DNA of 24,467 bases from Gp13-AA77 sp036521995 (GTDB lineage Bacteria > Acidobacteriota > Terriglobia > UBA7540), in the NCBI GenBank assembly GCA_036521995.1, contig DATDGR010000143.1:1-24467 (forward strand), in the 5' to 3' direction. Both the position numbers and the translations under genes were made by a program. Below the pieces are notes generated by a model. The model worked only from the letters and a program-made list of their open reading frames with translations. It ran no database searches and was not told the DNA's origin. This document shows, piece by piece, positions 23,931 through 24,467 of this stretch (positions are counted from its first letter, which is position 1; each line of letters begins with the position of its first letter).

Positions 23931-24467
23931 ATGCCAGGAATAATCAAAGAAAGACTCTACACTCCCGGACCCACGCCGCTGCTGATGGAAGCGCAGGCTC
24001 GCACGCTCACGGCCACGCTGCACCATCGTACCGAGGGCTTCCGGAAGCTCATGAAGGAGACGGTCGAGAATCTCCGCTACTATTTCAACACCCGCAACGA
24101 CGTGCTGATCTTTGCCAGCTCCGGCACCGGAGCCATGGAAGGTGCGATTTCAAATCTGCTTTCGCCCGGCGAGCGCGTCTTGATCGGCACGGCGGGCAAG
24201 TTCGGCGAGCGCTGGGGCCAGCTTGCCAAGGCCTATGGTATTGAGGCTGTGACCGTGGAGGTGCCGTATGGCCAGACGGTTCCGATCGCCGAAGTGGGCG
24301 ACCGGCTGAAGAAGCAAGGTCCTTTTCGCGCGGTTTTGATCCAGGCCACCGAGAGTTCCACCGGCGTACGCCATGACGTGGAGCTGCTGGCCGCGCTGGT
24401 TCGCGAATATCCGGAAACCTGCCTGGTGGTAGACGCCATTACAGGGCTTGGCACCACCGAACTCCAC
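23931..24467 (+). CDS. Class-V PLP aminotransferase, 5' part (window edge)
   Basis: 179 codons from the ATG at 23931, open to the end of the window, so this is the first half of a gene of about 380-400 residues. Seen: MPGIIKERLYTPGPTPLL, the HHRTEGFRKLM segment, a PLP-phosphate-binding SSGTGAMEGAI, and VVDAITGLGTTEL with the Asp expected to contact the pyridine nitrogen. This matches the alanine-glyoxylate / serine-pyruvate aminotransferase branch of class V. The catalytic Lys lies beyond the window. AGAGG is about 10 nt before the start. In many genomes such a gene precedes a phosphoglycerate dehydrogenase, which cannot be checked here. Confidence 0.92.
   Translation, partial: MPGIIKERLYTPGPTPLLMEAQARTLTATLHHRTEGFRKLMKETVENLRYYFNTRNDVLIFASSGTGAMEGAISNLLSPGERVLIGTAGKFGERWGQLAKAYGIEAVTVEVPYGQTVPIAEVGDRLKKQGPFRAVLIQATESSTGVRHDVELLAALVREYPETCLVVDAITGLGTTELH

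Overview
The window looks like a chromosomal segment from an Acidobacteriota (Terriglobia-like) genome. This is inferred from gene content and style; no ribosomal or tRNA gene is visible to prove it. Pointers are a very large Oar-type TonB-dependent receptor with an N-terminal carboxypeptidase-regulatory domain beside a periplasmic TPR protein, a FecR protein with a Trp/Gly-rich tail, a GldF/GldG plus DUF4340 ABC cluster, an S23-type four-helix-bundle gene, and GC-rich intergenic repeats of the TGTCATCCTGAGC type.

Left end (1-1836): a compact minus-strand unit with its own sigma70-like promoter (1375-1402), two small two-helix membrane proteins, a soluble HEPN-like protein with an R-N-x3-H motif, and an intrinsic terminator (59-101). 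An imperfect 17-20 bp direct repeat flanks it. Opposite lies a small acidic coiled-coil protein. This is the most accessory-looking part and the best candidate for an undescribed system.

2080-4278: a Tat-exported sugar isomerase-like TIM-barrel protein and a biosynthetic-type thiolase, co-oriented. 4332-9508 (minus): an ABC-2 export operon in the order ATPase, permease, GldG-like auxiliary protein, DUF4340 protein. The ATPase-permease junction is interrupted by a frameshifted four-helix-bundle gene bounded by inverted degenerate repeats (an exact 14-bp inverted match). A related repeat end lies after the GldG-like gene.

9954-16110 (plus): an S33 proline-iminopeptidase-like hydrolase behind a good promoter, an unknown lipoprotein flanked by two ~66-bp direct repeats that fold alike, an 840-nt repeat-rich gene-free stretch (MITE-like foldback element, palindrome, poly-C/G-quadruplex tract, CCAAAGCCAA repeats), a small membrane-anchored protein, the FecR/Trp-Gly-rich protein and a small coiled-coil protein.

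16162-24467: an AmmeMemoRadiSam B (MEMO) protein divergent from a beta-hydroxyacid dehydrogenase, then the convergent 1,169-residue TonB-dependent receptor, divergently paired with a TPR lipoprotein/periplasmic protein, a 650-nt gene-free region, and the 5' part of a class-V aminotransferase cut by the window edge. No rRNA, tRNA, CRISPR array, integrase or transposase gene was recognised.
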